Positions 23,407-35,400 of a stretch of 64,000 bases of DNA are shown one piece after another (position 1 is the stretch's first letter; every line of letters starts with the position of its first letter). The stretch comes from Bisporella sp. PMI_857 (taxonomy: Eukaryota; Ascomycota; Leotiomycetes; Helotiales; Helotiaceae): the NCBI GenBank assembly GCA_021307315.1, contig JAJSPD010000096.1, positions 88,625 through 152,624 on the forward strand, read 5' to 3'. The translations under genes were made by a program, and so were the position numbers. The notes under the pieces were generated by a model. The model ran no database searches, had not been told where the DNA came from, and saw only the letters and a program-made list of their open reading frames with translations.

Positions 23407-23714
23407 CCTACAGAATTAGGACAAATACAAGAATATGAGCGCAGTTCCGGCCGCCGGGAAAGTTATTTGTAGAGAGAGGAGACTAAGCTGAAAGCCTTTG
23501 GTCTCTGCCTTGCAGCCTTGCAGGTGCATACACCCCATTAATGCATTTCACTGGCGAGTGGTTCCCTTTCAATTCTAAGGCTTCTAGTAACACAAGACAA
23601 ACTGCGCCTCAATTTTGCAAGTAGAAAACATATTCTGGTGATGCCCCACCCTCATCCCCGCCTGTAGTCTCTCTACCATTCCGACATTTCACTTGCCCCT
23701 GTGATAGTTATACC
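23407..23714. promoter_or_regulatory. Short divergent promoter region
   Basis: 308 bp between the start codons at 23406 (-) and 23715 (+). It must contain both promoters. A pyrimidine-rich stretch precedes the + strand ATG. No specific site is recognised. Confidence 0.5.
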
Positions 23715-26041
23715 ATGACAACAATTTTAAAAACAACCACGTCGTCGGAGAAAGGCCATATCTACTCTGGACCATCCACAGCGATGGATCGTATATTACC
23801 AGAGAGTTTAAAAAGGAAGCTACAGGTGTTAACAAAAATAGGCGAAATATTGGTAATGGAGCCAACAGAAGAAATCCGTGACAGATTTGAGCTAGCAGAT
23901 GAATTGATTCGCTCTTTCATCTGGAATCATAGCCAGAAAACGCACCATAGAGTCAATTGGAGGCCATATATGATTGGAGAGACGGAAGAAAAGTCAACAC
24001 CTACAATTATATTTTGGTGCGAGGATCAGCACTGCCGAAAATGTAGGCAGATGGTCGTGGGTGGTCTTACTGCAGAGAGAACTTTAACAAAATCATTTCC
24101 GGAATTTCGTTTAGAACACGCTTCAAGGCGCCCTGATTTTGGCAAGATTCGTCGATATACTTCCGGAGGAGGTGTTGCCAAACACGTCAGAGAATTGGAA
24201 GGAATGGAGGAGAACGAGGCCACACAACCGACTAGATTCTTTGGCTTGCCCGGTTATCCATATCAAAAACTACAGCCTGGCGAGTGCAGAATGATTGATT
24301 TGGATCCGGGACAACTCGAAGAAGATTTATACATAAAATTCAAAATTGATTCGGTTTATGATGAATATGAGGCATTCTCATATGGAGGAGCTGATGGTCC
24401 AAGTTCGACGACAGAGACATTGAATGTGGGCCAAGAAGGGTATAGAATTCCGAGTGCACTTGGGGATGAATTGAGAAAGCTGCGTCTAAAAGACAAACGT
24501 AGATCGATCTGGATAGATGCTCTGTGTATCGATCCCGGCGATAGCGGTGAGCTTCGTTTTCAATATGTAAGCGTGCCACCTTGGGAGGATGTAAAACAAC
24601 CTGCAGGAATTCGAACAGTTCGGACTACGTTGCCAGTCCTGGGGATAAAAGCATTAGTACATGATAATTGGAACGGCAGAAGAGAGATTCCAATAACACT
24701 GGGAGGGCTGGTCTTTGCTGGAGATGTAACCTGTATCCTCACTACCGGCCATGCTTTCTTACCACACAACACTGCGGAGAAAGAACCTAGAGGGGAAGAG
24801 GCCTTGGAAGCCGGTGGAGAAGATTTTTTTGAGTGGAGCATCGATGATTGTCATGTGGTGGATGCATCAAAAATCAAACACGTTGCGGATTTATCGGAAG
24901 ACTTAGATAAAGTAAAAATCGCCACAGGAATGCTCGACGGAAGAGAAACTTTCCCTGATTCTAGTCCAGGACCTTCTTCATCAGTTGGCCGTGAGGATTG
25001 CCTTCGAAGCGTTATCACTTTTCCATACTGGGCAGTATCATCTAAATTTGATGGAGGTCCATTATCTAGCTTCGACTTCACACTTCTGTTCATTCAAAAA
25101 CATTACGAGGTAATATTCCAAGGTATGGCTAACACTAACAGACTCATGGCCAGCCTTGATAAATCTGTTGAAACTGAACCTCAGCCTGCATTAATGGTCA
25201 AGAAGAGGAATCCTACCTATCCAGTTATCGCAGTCCTCGGATCTTCAGGCATTGTTAGAGGCAGCATATCCAGCACTCCAACATCTGTGTATGATCCATC
25301 ATTTTCAACCTTTACCGAGATCTGGACAGCCTATCTCGAAGGAGAGGTGGTTCGAGGAGACTGTGGATCCTGGGTTCTGGATCTAGAAACAGGCTGCTTG
25401 TTGGGTCATATTGTTTCTGGAAGTTCGGATATGGGTGGGGTGAACATTTTTCCGGCTAAGGAGATATTCGACAATTTTGAGCGCCTGACGGGCACGAAAT
25501 TGTCACTGTTTGCTGGCCACCTATCAAAACGCAAGATTTATGGCCAATACACTAGTACCAACAGTTTTGTAAACTTAATAATGAAGGATCTTTTGGAATA
25601 TGGAGGAGTAAAAATTGAAACGAGAGGAGAGAGTGAATATGTTGAAAATATGGCAGACAAAAAAGTCAACTTTGCAACACTAGAAGACTGGACGACGCCG
25701 AGCCCCTCTACAAGTGGTACGTACATCATGCTAACGCCATACCTCTTAGCTAATTTCTACCAGATGACAATTTGGATTCACCAACAGCGGCTACTGAAGA
25801 AGAATCAGCACGACGGCGAACGGACCTGAAATATGTTACAAGACATCAACCTGAAGATGTAAACCGCACTATCGTGCTTCCTTCTCAAATAGCGCATCTG
25901 GAGAGTGGTTTTGATAGCGATTTCATGAAAGATGAGGCCCTTGGTGATGGAAGCCAAACAAAGGATCTACTTACAAGAGATATCGACGTATCACGTAATA
26001 AGGACCAGCAGGCTAAGAATCATGGGGTAAATAAAGATTAG
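23715..26041 (+). CDS. Half-HET domain fused to chymotrypsin-like protease domain with Cys nucleophile
   Basis: Predicted join(23715..25716,25764..26041), 759 aa. The GTACGT donor, GCTAAT branch point and CTACCAG acceptor close in phase. Residues about 190-275 look like the first half of a HET domain (CRMIDLDPGQLEED, YEAFSYGGADG, then SIWIDALCIDPGD). The rest of HET, including the W-x-x-QE block, is absent. From about 325 a chymotrypsin-fold pattern follows: GGLVFAGDVTCILTTGHAF (His346), SFDFTLLFI (Asp454), then VRGDCGSWVLDLETG (Cys550) and GHIVSG. The order His-Asp-Cys matches a trypsin-like triad in which GDSG has become GDCG, as in 3C-like cysteine proteases. The last 90 residues are acidic and disordered. 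Catalysis is inferred, not shown. It could be an effector or a dead protease scaffold in HET-type signalling. Confidence 0.8.
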
Positions 26042-26749
26042 AAAAAATTCCTCCATCATTCTTCTAGCAAAAGGCTAGCAAAGGACAAGAAAGAGCTAAG
26101 GCTGGATAGTTAGGGTTATGTTCCATGATCATATTTTTCCTACATTTCAAAAATGGAAACGTTGGTTTCAATACTCGCTGGTTCTTCTTGAAAGACCCTC
26201 ATATTGTGATATCCAGACAGGTTAGCAAGATACCAGGATCTCTCGCTCAATCCCTTGATATAAAGTCGTGAACGGGTCTTCAGGAAATACCCTACACACG
26301 GTCGAATTATTTCAATTAACCACCGCACAAAACTCCCCCATCAATTCATCTCCTTCGCACTCGAGAACAAGGTCTTCAAGTACTCTTCACGGTACTTCAT
26401 GTTCCAAGCGACTTCCGCTATTCCACTAAGATAACGGACAAGATAAAGTATCTCATGATGGGAAAATAGGATGTCTGATTAAAGAAGCGGAGGGAATTTG
26501 ATCCGAGAGGTATAAATAGCCCATGGTGAGCCGAATGCTACTTGATTCTTACATGATCTAGACAACCAGAGGGATCTCCTACCGGTATCTCCTACCTAGG
26601 GAATTCACCAACACACAACCGCATGCAACAAAAGAAAAATAGACGTTCAATCGTAACTCATAAATCCATGCCTTGGTACATTCTATCCTCAGAAAGTTGC
26701 CTCCCAAAGCCTTTCTATGAAAATCACACTGTTCCAAGCCCAAATCCGA
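26042..26749. other. Convergent 3' intergenic region
   Basis: Between the convergent ends of the protease-like gene (+) and the coiled-coil gene (-). No gene supported. Confidence 0.5.
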
Positions 26750-28653
26750 TCACGCTTCTCTCTCTCCTTTCCGCCATCTCCAGAACCCGCGCAGTCCTCG
26801 ATATCTTCCCCGCTCCGCCTCCGCCTCCATGAACCTCTCTCGTTCACGTTCCCACCTGTTGATTCCGGCCCCGATCTCCACTTTCCCAGGAATGGCACTT
26901 GGGCTCATGGGTCCTATGGGAGGGACGGCCTTTTCTCTTCCATCCCGGATCGTGATCTTCGTTGGCAGCGCCGAGCTTGACTTTGAACTCTCGAGTCGAG
27001 GAGAAGGGCGGATGTGCGGATAGGCAGATGATGCGTTTCGGGCTGGTGGGGGGAAGAATGTGTAGTTAGTAGATGGCCTTGTAACAGATGGAAATTTAGA
27101 GCTGGAGGGAGGTGAGGTGAGCGATTGAGTCGTCAGACGGGAGTGAGATTTTGTTGTGCGCATGGGGCGGCGCGAGGGGTGAGGCGGGGCCGAGAAGTTT
27201 ATGGTTGCAAATGGTGAAGATGCCTTTGAAGAGGACACGGGTGGAGAGCGAAGTGGTTCTGAGAGGGCTAGAGGTGATGGGCGACGTCGATTGTTTCTTG
27301 TTTGCGTGAGCGGTATTGGGCTTGTACTTGGGATTTTCGCCCCATTACCATACGTGATAAGAAATGGATCCTCTAGCAAATCTAACCCTTGCGAAAGTTG
27401 CAGTGGTTTGGGAATAGGCCGCCTCCGACCTGTTGGGGTTGGGGTTGTTGGTGGCGTAGACTGAAGCAACGGCCCGATTTGTAAAAGCGGTGGTGTTTGT
27501 GGAGCTGCTTTTTGAAGGCTTGTCCTGTTGAAGCTCGAAATGGCAGGGGTGGGTGGCGAGTACTTTGCTTTCTTCTCAGGCGCAGTTTGTGGCCGGTGGA
27601 TGTGGGCACAATAGTCAATACGGTGTTGAAGACTTTCTGTCCTCTGCCTGAGAATTTGGGTTGCTTCTTCAGCTGCAATCGCCCGTTCAAGCAGGAGACG
27701 GTTATCTGCTTCGATGGCAATTATGTTCTCGATAGCTGCAGCGGCTCGTAACTGTATCTTTTGGTTAGTTTGACTTAAAAAATAGTCCACAAAAGCCTGA
27801 ATTGCGTAAATGAACTGTGGAGTAAAGAAGCGTGTCCATTAAAAGCATTGCTCAAGAACAGACAGATCTTCACAAGTAAAGAACTATAACCCCCCGATGA
27901 TCTCATCCAACATTCGCCTTAATTGAATGGTAACGTGAACACCAACGTTGTAATTATTGCCGCCGCGTGAGAGAATCTTAAAATAAAAGCCATCTATATT
28001 ACACAACTAAAATATATGACTTGCGGTGACAATACCAGCCGAAAGATTGAAATCAAAAGAACGTAGGAAGTTGCAATATCTTAACCTACAGAGAATTCTG
28101 GCCGTCTCAGCTCATTGACGTACGACGGTTCGGCAACGGCAGGCTTAACTGCTGATATCGAGAACGGCCGTCGAGCACTAGCAATTGCAGATGTGTCTTC
28201 TAGCTCTACCGCAGGGGTTTCATCTTTGGATGATTTGACCGAGGCTATGGAGGAGTTTGGAGAAAAAGAGGTTGGAGAACTAAACAAAGAATTTGGCGAG
28301 TTGATCGACGAGTTAGGTGATTCCGCTGGATACGCCGACGGTAGCTCAAAGACCGAATCAACAGCAGTACCAGGCGTTGGCCCTGGTGAGGCGGACAAGT
28401 CTTGAATGTGGCGGATTGAACCAAAGTCCCAATGCTTAACATCAGGCATTGAGACGAGGAGGCTCAGGCTAGGCACCTCATGAGCGGAATTTGATATCTT
28501 TCGACGTTGATACATCTCCGGTCGGTCGAAATCGTGACATTCATATGTTCTTCTGAGAACAGAATCGGTGGATACTGAGTCTCTCAGACACAGCTGGGAC
28601 GCTACATGAGGCATGGTGGCTTCAAACAGAAACGATGCTGACTTGGTAAACAA
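26750..28653 (-). CDS. Coiled-coil and Pro/Ser-rich protein of unknown function
   Basis: Predicted complement(join(26750..27814,28090..28653)), about 542 aa, joined by a 275-nt intron (TCT|GTAGGT; TTTACTCCACAG|TTC) that keeps phase. The N-terminal 190 residues are Ser/Pro-rich with repeated SPNS motifs. A helical, probably coiled-coil segment follows the junction (SQTNQKIQLRAAAAIENIIA, then EADNRLLLERAIAAEEATQI). A long basic Pro/Ser/Thr-rich disordered region comes next, ending in an Arg/Glu helix (RWERERERFMEAEAERGR). I recognise no catalytic domain. The start may be the second Met (about 28614). The open frames are long and the intron is convincing, so the gene is likely real. Confidence 0.65.
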
Positions 28654-30068
28654 GCTTCCTATCCGGGTGAATTGGATGATTGTCTGACGAGCTTAATGCC
28701 TCGTAACTTTCATGGGTGATCTGAAATACATCAGAAGCACGTGAATATGACCTTGGGAGCGTCTCAGTGCTATTTGCTTGTCAGAGAGGCTCATGGATGT
28801 GATGCAGGGAGATAAGGAAATGATGATACATACTAGAATAGATATTCCCTTTGCGGATCTGGTAAGATATACTACTTATACCGTCGTACATGAGGGTTGA
28901 CATGGAATCAGCCTAACATCCCCAACATGCAAGATTCCGTGGACACATCAGAGTTATAGGGCAACATCAATAGATGCTGGCCCAGAGAACGGCCTTGGAT
29001 CCTCTCCACTGTACCAGGATGAACACATCATTCTTGTTCCAACGACACGGCACAAGTGAGGACAGTGCGCCCAGATCATGGAGATGGGGCCCGGGAGACA
29101 GATTGGCGGTGGTTGTTTCGGGGGAGTGGGTGCGAATAGGAAGTTGGCATGAATCCGCGTTGGTAGCCACGGTGGAAGTTTTAACCGCCCAACACAAGTG
29201 ACTGGGGGTTGCAGGCACGGCCATCACCCAACTGTGGAAGAACAGCCACGGCATTAAGTGGGTGAGAGTAACAGATTGATTAGAGGAGCATTGCAGCTAT
29301 TACAGGGAGCCATTTACAGGAACGTGGTGGGTGTGGGTGTGGGTGAGGTTGTGTTTGTGGAAGCAGTGTATAGTCTCAGTTTGGACAAATGGAGGTCTGG
29401 GCTTTGTTTGCATAGCTTCATAGATCTATGTATAGAGTCTGGCATAGGAGAGATCTTCTGGAGAACATGAATATAATATAAACTGCATTTACCCACCTTC
29501 CTCAAATGTGGTAATGGTATCAACTACCTTGCACAAATCCGGTTTCAATACACGAAATGTCGAAGCACCAAGCTAGCTTCAGAGGGATCCCATCCATCCA
29601 TTAGGATTATAGTTCAGTTATAGAGCCAATGTGCCTCCCCATCAAGCAGCATGATTTGAGTCACTGGTTAGGGGCTAAGTGGCCGGCATGTGCGTGAGAT
29701 TGACTCAATATTTCGATTTCTTCCTTCCATTGAGTTGGATATCAAAGTGGACGTGGAAGTGGTCGTGGTTGCTGCTCACTCGATCAAGATTTGATAAGGG
29801 AATATAATGTGATCCCTGAATAGAGGGGAATGATTGAGGCTGAGAGGCCCTGAAGCAGCCACCAGAACCCCCCTGGAGTCAGCACTGTCAACACTGTAAA
29901 AGCTAAGCGTTTAGGCGTTCTTAGCGATTCGCTCGCTAACTCATATCCCCACCTCGCGAGCCAATCCCAAGCACCAAGGAAACTTTTTGGCACACTCGTC
30001 CAACACTCATTGTTTGACAAACTGCAAATAAGCTCCTTTTCGATCTGCCGAATCAAATCTAGCAGATC
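28654..30068. other. Divergent intergenic region
   Basis: Upstream of both the coiled-coil gene (-) and the FHA gene (+). It includes a GTGGGT-rich patch near 29325-29355. No gene seen. Confidence 0.5.
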
Positions 30069-31088
30069 ATGGAGCCATCCCCCTATGACACAGGCGAACG
30101 TCGGAGTTGGCGGCATCGATCAAGGTCCCGCGATTCTGGGGAGGAGAGACGGCGCACACGACACAGACGAGACCGTGGAGGGGAGGATGTTGGTAAAAGT
30201 CGTGGAGGCAGGGATAACGCGCCTAAGGAACGACGCGACAGGGAGAGGGAACGAGACAGGCGGTCTGTAGACATGAGGGACAGGTATGAGGAAGGAGAGA
30301 GGGCGAGGAAGCGCCGGCGGTCGCATAGTCCAAGGCACAAAGCTGATCGAAGACGGCATCATGACTACGAATCGGAGCATCGAAGTAGAAGAGAGCGGTC
30401 TATAGATCATCCACGCGATAGAGACACTCGGCACAAAAGTCGAAAGGATCGCTCACCAGAACGTAAGGCTTCCAGGCAGAGCTCGGTCGATATTCAGGTC
30501 AGTCGAAGAAGCAATGGCCCACTTCCTTCACAAGCTACGGCTTTTGAAAATGGCGATTCCACTGCGCTAGTCGTGTCTGGTGACAAAGCCTTACCAGAGA
30601 AAGAAAAGCCAAACTTTACTGCAACAGGTTTATTGGCAGCGGCATCAAACTCTGTCGCAGCCGCTGATGGTACATCGATCGTCCTCAAGTATCACGAGCC
30701 TCCAGAAGCACGCAAGCCTGCTGCCAAGGATATATGGAAGTTGTTTGTGTTTAAAGGAAGCGACATCGTGGAGACCATCGAACTGGGACTTCGAAGCTGC
30801 TGGTTAGTGGGCAGAGAGCTGGCAGTGGTAGACATGCCAGCAGAGCATCCGAGTATTAGCAAACAACACGCAGTCATCCAATTCCGGTATATCGAGAAGA
30901 GGAATGAGTTTGGGGATAAGCTGGGCAAGGTGCGGCCATATCTGATCGACCTGGACTCTGCCAATGGAACGTTACTCAATAATGAACAGGTGGAGGCTAG
31001 TCGATACTTCGAGCTGCGGGACAAGGACATGATTCAGTTTGGGCACAGCACCAGAGAATATGTTCTGATGCTATCGCCGAAGGACTAG
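30069..31088 (+). CDS. pml1: FHA-domain splicing factor, Pml1/SNIP1 family
   Basis: Intact single-exon gene, 339 aa. The first 150 residues are an RS/RD-like basic region (many Arg-Ser, Arg-Asp and Arg-Glu dipeptides). A linker follows, then the KPNFTATGLLAAASNSV and LKYHEPPEARKPAAKDIWKL signature of the family. The last 130 residues form the FHA domain (CWLVGRE, HPSISKQHAVIQFRYIEK, YLIDLDSANGTLLNN, REYVLML), which binds phosphothreonine peptides. In yeast, Pml1 is a subunit of the RES (pre-mRNA retention and splicing) complex with Snu17 and Bud13; SNIP1 is the animal orthologue. Nuclear location is expected. This is the clearest orthologue assignment in the region. Confidence 0.93.
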   Translation: MEPSPYDTGERRSWRHRSRSRDSGEERRRTRHRRDRGGEDVGKSRGGRDNAPKERRDRERERDRRSVDMRDRYEEGERARKRRRSHSPRHKADRRRHHDYESEHRSRRERSIDHPRDRDTRHKSRKDRSPERKASRQSSVDIQVSRRSNGPLPSQATAFENGDSTALVVSGDKALPEKEKPNFTATGLLAAASNSVAAADGTSIVLKYHEPPEARKPAAKDIWKLFVFKGSDIVETIELGLRSCWLVGRELAVVDMPAEHPSISKQHAVIQFRYIEKRNEFGDKLGKVRPYLIDLDSANGTLLNNEQVEASRYFELRDKDMIQFGHSTREYVLMLSPKD

Positions 31089-32436
31089 GCGATACTGCCA
31101 GGCATTACCTGCCCGCAATACCTATTAGCCGATGGTGCCCTATGAAGTTGCTCTATGAAGCGAATCGCTTCACATAGGATATGTTTGTAAATATCGGAGC
31201 TAGTCCAGCAAACACGTTGACTTTGATATCCATGCCGCGTCGACATCATGGTTGAGCCACGCCCGGATTATATCTTAGACATTTTCCCATAGTTGCGCGT
31301 GATATCTTCAGTAGCACAACGCATAGCTGCCGAGTCTGGGGAATTGCAGGTACTCACTATCTACCTTGGAGTCAACCCTCAACGATCGTTTTGTCATACC
31401 GCCGAGACATGGATGTCCATATACCGGAGGTTTATGATGGTGCTGGCCTCAGCTGGGGATCTATTTTCCGCACTCTGAGACATCGAGTCGTCATTGTACA
31501 CGCCTGCCTCCCAGGACTTTGGTTCGAGGGTTCGAGGCTTGCTATAAAGTCGATAATAGGCCAGGTTAGAGATTTCTCGATTACGAATTGAGTCCCCTTG
31601 GGAAGCAAGTTTTGGGGCTCAAATATTCGAGATGAGCCTCTTAGGTGGCAAACTGGATGCCTAGATAGGCACGATGGGCGATTTTTTTTTTTGATTTTTT
31701 TAATATTTTTTTGGAGAGTGAACTGCCTTGGTCAAAGCAATGATCTCTATACTGTAGGGGAAAAGCTCAAAGTAGAAATGTTATAAGATTAAACATAGAA
31801 TTGAAGTATCTAGTAGATGTATTCGTTTTTTGAGAGAGATTTATTTACCCCAGAGTAAGCTAAAAATGATTGCCGGTGTTGGGTCAAGGCACAACAAGCT
31901 TGTCAGGGGGGAAGGCGGAAGAACGGGCATCGGCATCATCCCGTGTTCTTATTTTTGAGGTTGGACTGGACTGGTAAGCACCATCAGCCCCAAACATCCT
32001 TGTCCATCGAAAAATGAGACAGCCTCATCCACCTGACTGCGCAGCTGCTTGTCCTTTACCTCGTCTGTCTTTCTTCACCTGCTGTCTCTGCGCCACATGA
32101 ACAATCTGTCCTTGGGACGTCGAGTGGTTAACAATCCTTCTTCTTTACACATACAAAAAGAGTTCCGATCGCGCCTTCCCGTGTGACTAATTCCCTGCGC
32201 GTGCCACCAGGTAAATTCCGTGTTCTGTGTACTTGCACACACCGACAGGCAGGGCTTCCTCGAACGAATGTTTATGAGACTGACTTGGAGTGTCAGGCAG
32301 ACGCTTTTGTGCGAGGTGCTTGAGGCGAAAAATTATGCGCGGCCTTATATAGACTGCGAGACGTCGATTTCTACCTTTTCGTTTACTTCTTCTCTCACAT
32401 ACTCCTTCGAGCACTGGAGCCTGAACAATAGGCACC
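31089..32436. other. Intergenic region upstream of the hydrolase NLR
   Basis: Lies between two genes in the same direction. It includes a T-rich run at 31682-31710 and a pyrimidine-rich stretch before 32437 that is probably leader sequence. No gene supported. Confidence 0.5.
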
Positions 32437-35400
32437 ATGGTAAGCTTCCCCTTGTTCGCCACATTTTTGTTTCCCGCTTCGATGCTTTCGTGTGCAATGT
32501 AGATCTTACTAACCGGCAACCAGGGCTCCGCAATCAACCTTGACGAAATAAAGCGCTTCGAGGTCACAGAAGTTTACAGCCATCCGGATGCCAAGGTCGA
32601 CGTGGTGTTGGTTCACGGCCTGAATGGGGATCCAAGAAATACCTGGACGGCTAAGAATGGGGTATTCTGGCCTACGCAGCTGCTGCCAGCGACGCTGAAG
32701 AGTGTGAAGGCGCGGATACTAGTATATGGGTACAATGGGGACGTCGTTACGTTTGGAGGGAAGGGTGACAGTCCTAGGTATGTTTTGGCAGTCTAACGCT
32801 TAGTACATATTGTGGTGGACGTGGAGAAGGAAGGGAAATGAATCCCTTGCTTTGAAGCGAGCCAACACTAACTGCTACTTTGCGGGCGAGACGGCATATC
32901 TTTCATTGTCCTAGATGAGTTGGGGCGATGCTGACAGAACAATAGCTCGGACATGCTCTACCAGCATGCACAATCCCTTGTTACCAACCTTGCTATGGAA
33001 CGCGCAAGTGAGGAAACGACCGACCACCCTATTATATTCGTCGCACACAGCTTAGGCGGCATATTGGTAAAGCGTGCACTCGAACTCTCAAACGATTTGA
33101 CAAGCCGGCACGCAGACGAGAATCGTAATATTTTTGTGTCGACATATGGAATTATTTTTTTAGGGACGCCGCACACGGGTGCTGATCCAGCGAAATGGGG
33201 ACTAGTATTAGAGAGGATGGTACACACATTAGTCCCAAGAAGAGTAATGAGTAGCGAGAGCCAATTAGTCAAGACACTGCAGAGCAACAATGAGACATTG
33301 CAGAACATCAACCTGCATTTCCTCGATATATTGCCCAAATTCAGGATCTGCATGGCGCACGAGGAGATGGAGACAGATCTAAGGGGCACTAAAGCTTTCA
33401 TTGTCGATCAGACATCCGCGAGCCCTATGCTCCCAGATGTGGTTTATTTCGGTATCGCCAACACACACTCGGGTATGTGCAAGTACGAGTCCAAGAACTC
33501 GCCAGGCTACTTGACGGTTTCTACAACTCTGAAAACCTGGTACGTTTTCGCAACATCACCTTTGTTGTTCTATAGTCACCATTCATTGGCAAGATCAAGG
33601 CTAACAAAACATAAAAGGATCCAAGAAGCTCCCAAATTTATTCCACAACGGCAAGAGTTTGAGCGTAAACTAAGGCGGCAGCAGAAGGAAGCCCTTGCCG
33701 CAGAACTGTTAGGCGTGTTTGTAAGTATCATCTTCAGCAGTAAAATATGTCTTTGCTAACAATTCCAGCCACATGGCGGTCCAGCAAGTGGCGGCACACC
33801 CGGCCCATCCAGTGAGTATAGACAGGCACTTTCTCAACTTCCGGCGCCTTCCCTTAGGCCTATTTTTGATTTCGAGACCGCGGAGGTTGAGGAGGTGGAT
33901 GAGATTCCAGTACGCAAGTAATGGATATATCGATCGAATCAACCTTGAAGGAGGCTTCGTTAGATTGTATAGGACAAACAAAGAGATAATGATTGATGAT
34001 GACGAATCTGGCGGCGTCCTCCTTTCTGTTTATTAGCATGCGGTGTGGCAGGAACAATGGCTGATTCCTCTTTCTGTAGATGCGGTCTCAATGTCAAACT
34101 CTCAAATTACCATACCCAAAGAAATATACAATGTTAGACCAGATGTCGAAAACAACCCAAGTGATAATGAACCATACTTCATCAAGCCTTCCGGGTTCAG
34201 GCCCAATGCTCTCTTCGTTGGTAAGCTTTACGCATATGCTCACTCATGGCAAGCAATACAACTTTGAAATCGTACTAAGTTTAGAATAGGCAGAGAGCCG
34301 GAACTAAAGGACCTCCATCGTACGCTTATGGACAAGAAGAAACGCGCCTTGGGCACTGTAGCTGTACTTCTGCAATGCTTACCAGGAGGAGGCAAGACTC
34401 ACCTCGCTCGCCAATACGTCTATGACCACAAGGACTCCTTTCCTGGTGGCATCTTTTGGCTACGTGCCAAGTCCAAGTACGAACTTACGGCTGGATACTG
34501 GGACATCGCGCGCAAAATTGTCCTGAGAAAAGGTGCCACAAGCCCGGTGGCCGGGACGGGAAGAGACGAGAAGGGCGACAGCGAGGTGTTCATGAAGCAG
34601 GTGAAGAAGTGGTTCAATAAACATAGCGACTGGCTTCTAGTTCTCGATGGAATACGATTCGACGACCTTGACGGCATGCAGAGGTTCATTCCAGATAGTC
34701 CGCGCACGGGCTTGATATACACGAGCACGGAGAAGAGCGCGACTGGTAATCATCTTTGGATGAGCCCATCAATTATTGCGGTTCCGAGCCTGAGTGCTAG
34801 GGAGGCGCAAAAGCTATTGCTTATGAAGTTGAATCGGAGGGAACCATTTTCGAAAGATGATCTGAAGTGGAGCATGCAACTTGTGCAGAGTATGGGGTTC
34901 TTGCCGGTCGTGATACATATGGTCGCGCAGAGACTGAAGGATACGGGTGAGCATTTAGGGAGGTTCGCGAAATCTTATGCCGCGGACCTGAGACTGCGGA
35001 ATCTAGGCGCTTATATTGCGGTATGTTCTCCTTCTTTCATTTACCTAGTCTTCAGTTGCGTCTTTAAGACTTATCGCCAGGTGGTCAAGTTGCGCCACTT
35101 GTCAAAGATTGCTTCCCAGCAATTGCTCATACGCCATTTTGGCACCGCTGATAACACCTTTGACCCTCCCATACTAACAATATAGTATAGGTTGTCGATC
35201 AGCTTCGCCTTCTCGGGGCCTTCGAGGCTCTTCATCTCATGTACCTTCTCTGTTTTTTCAGCCAGCACATTCCTGTAGAACTGATCCACCTCGGTCTTCC
35301 GGTTCTCAACGATCAACATATACAGTGCCGAACAAGCGGCACACTCAACGACACGTTTCGAATACTAAACATGTTTGCTCTAATTGAACGAAATGCACAG

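Noticed and set aside
31520..31545. GGTTCGAGGGTTCGAGGC, another tRNA-like box
   Set aside because: It is a short tandem duplication with no cloverleaf around it.
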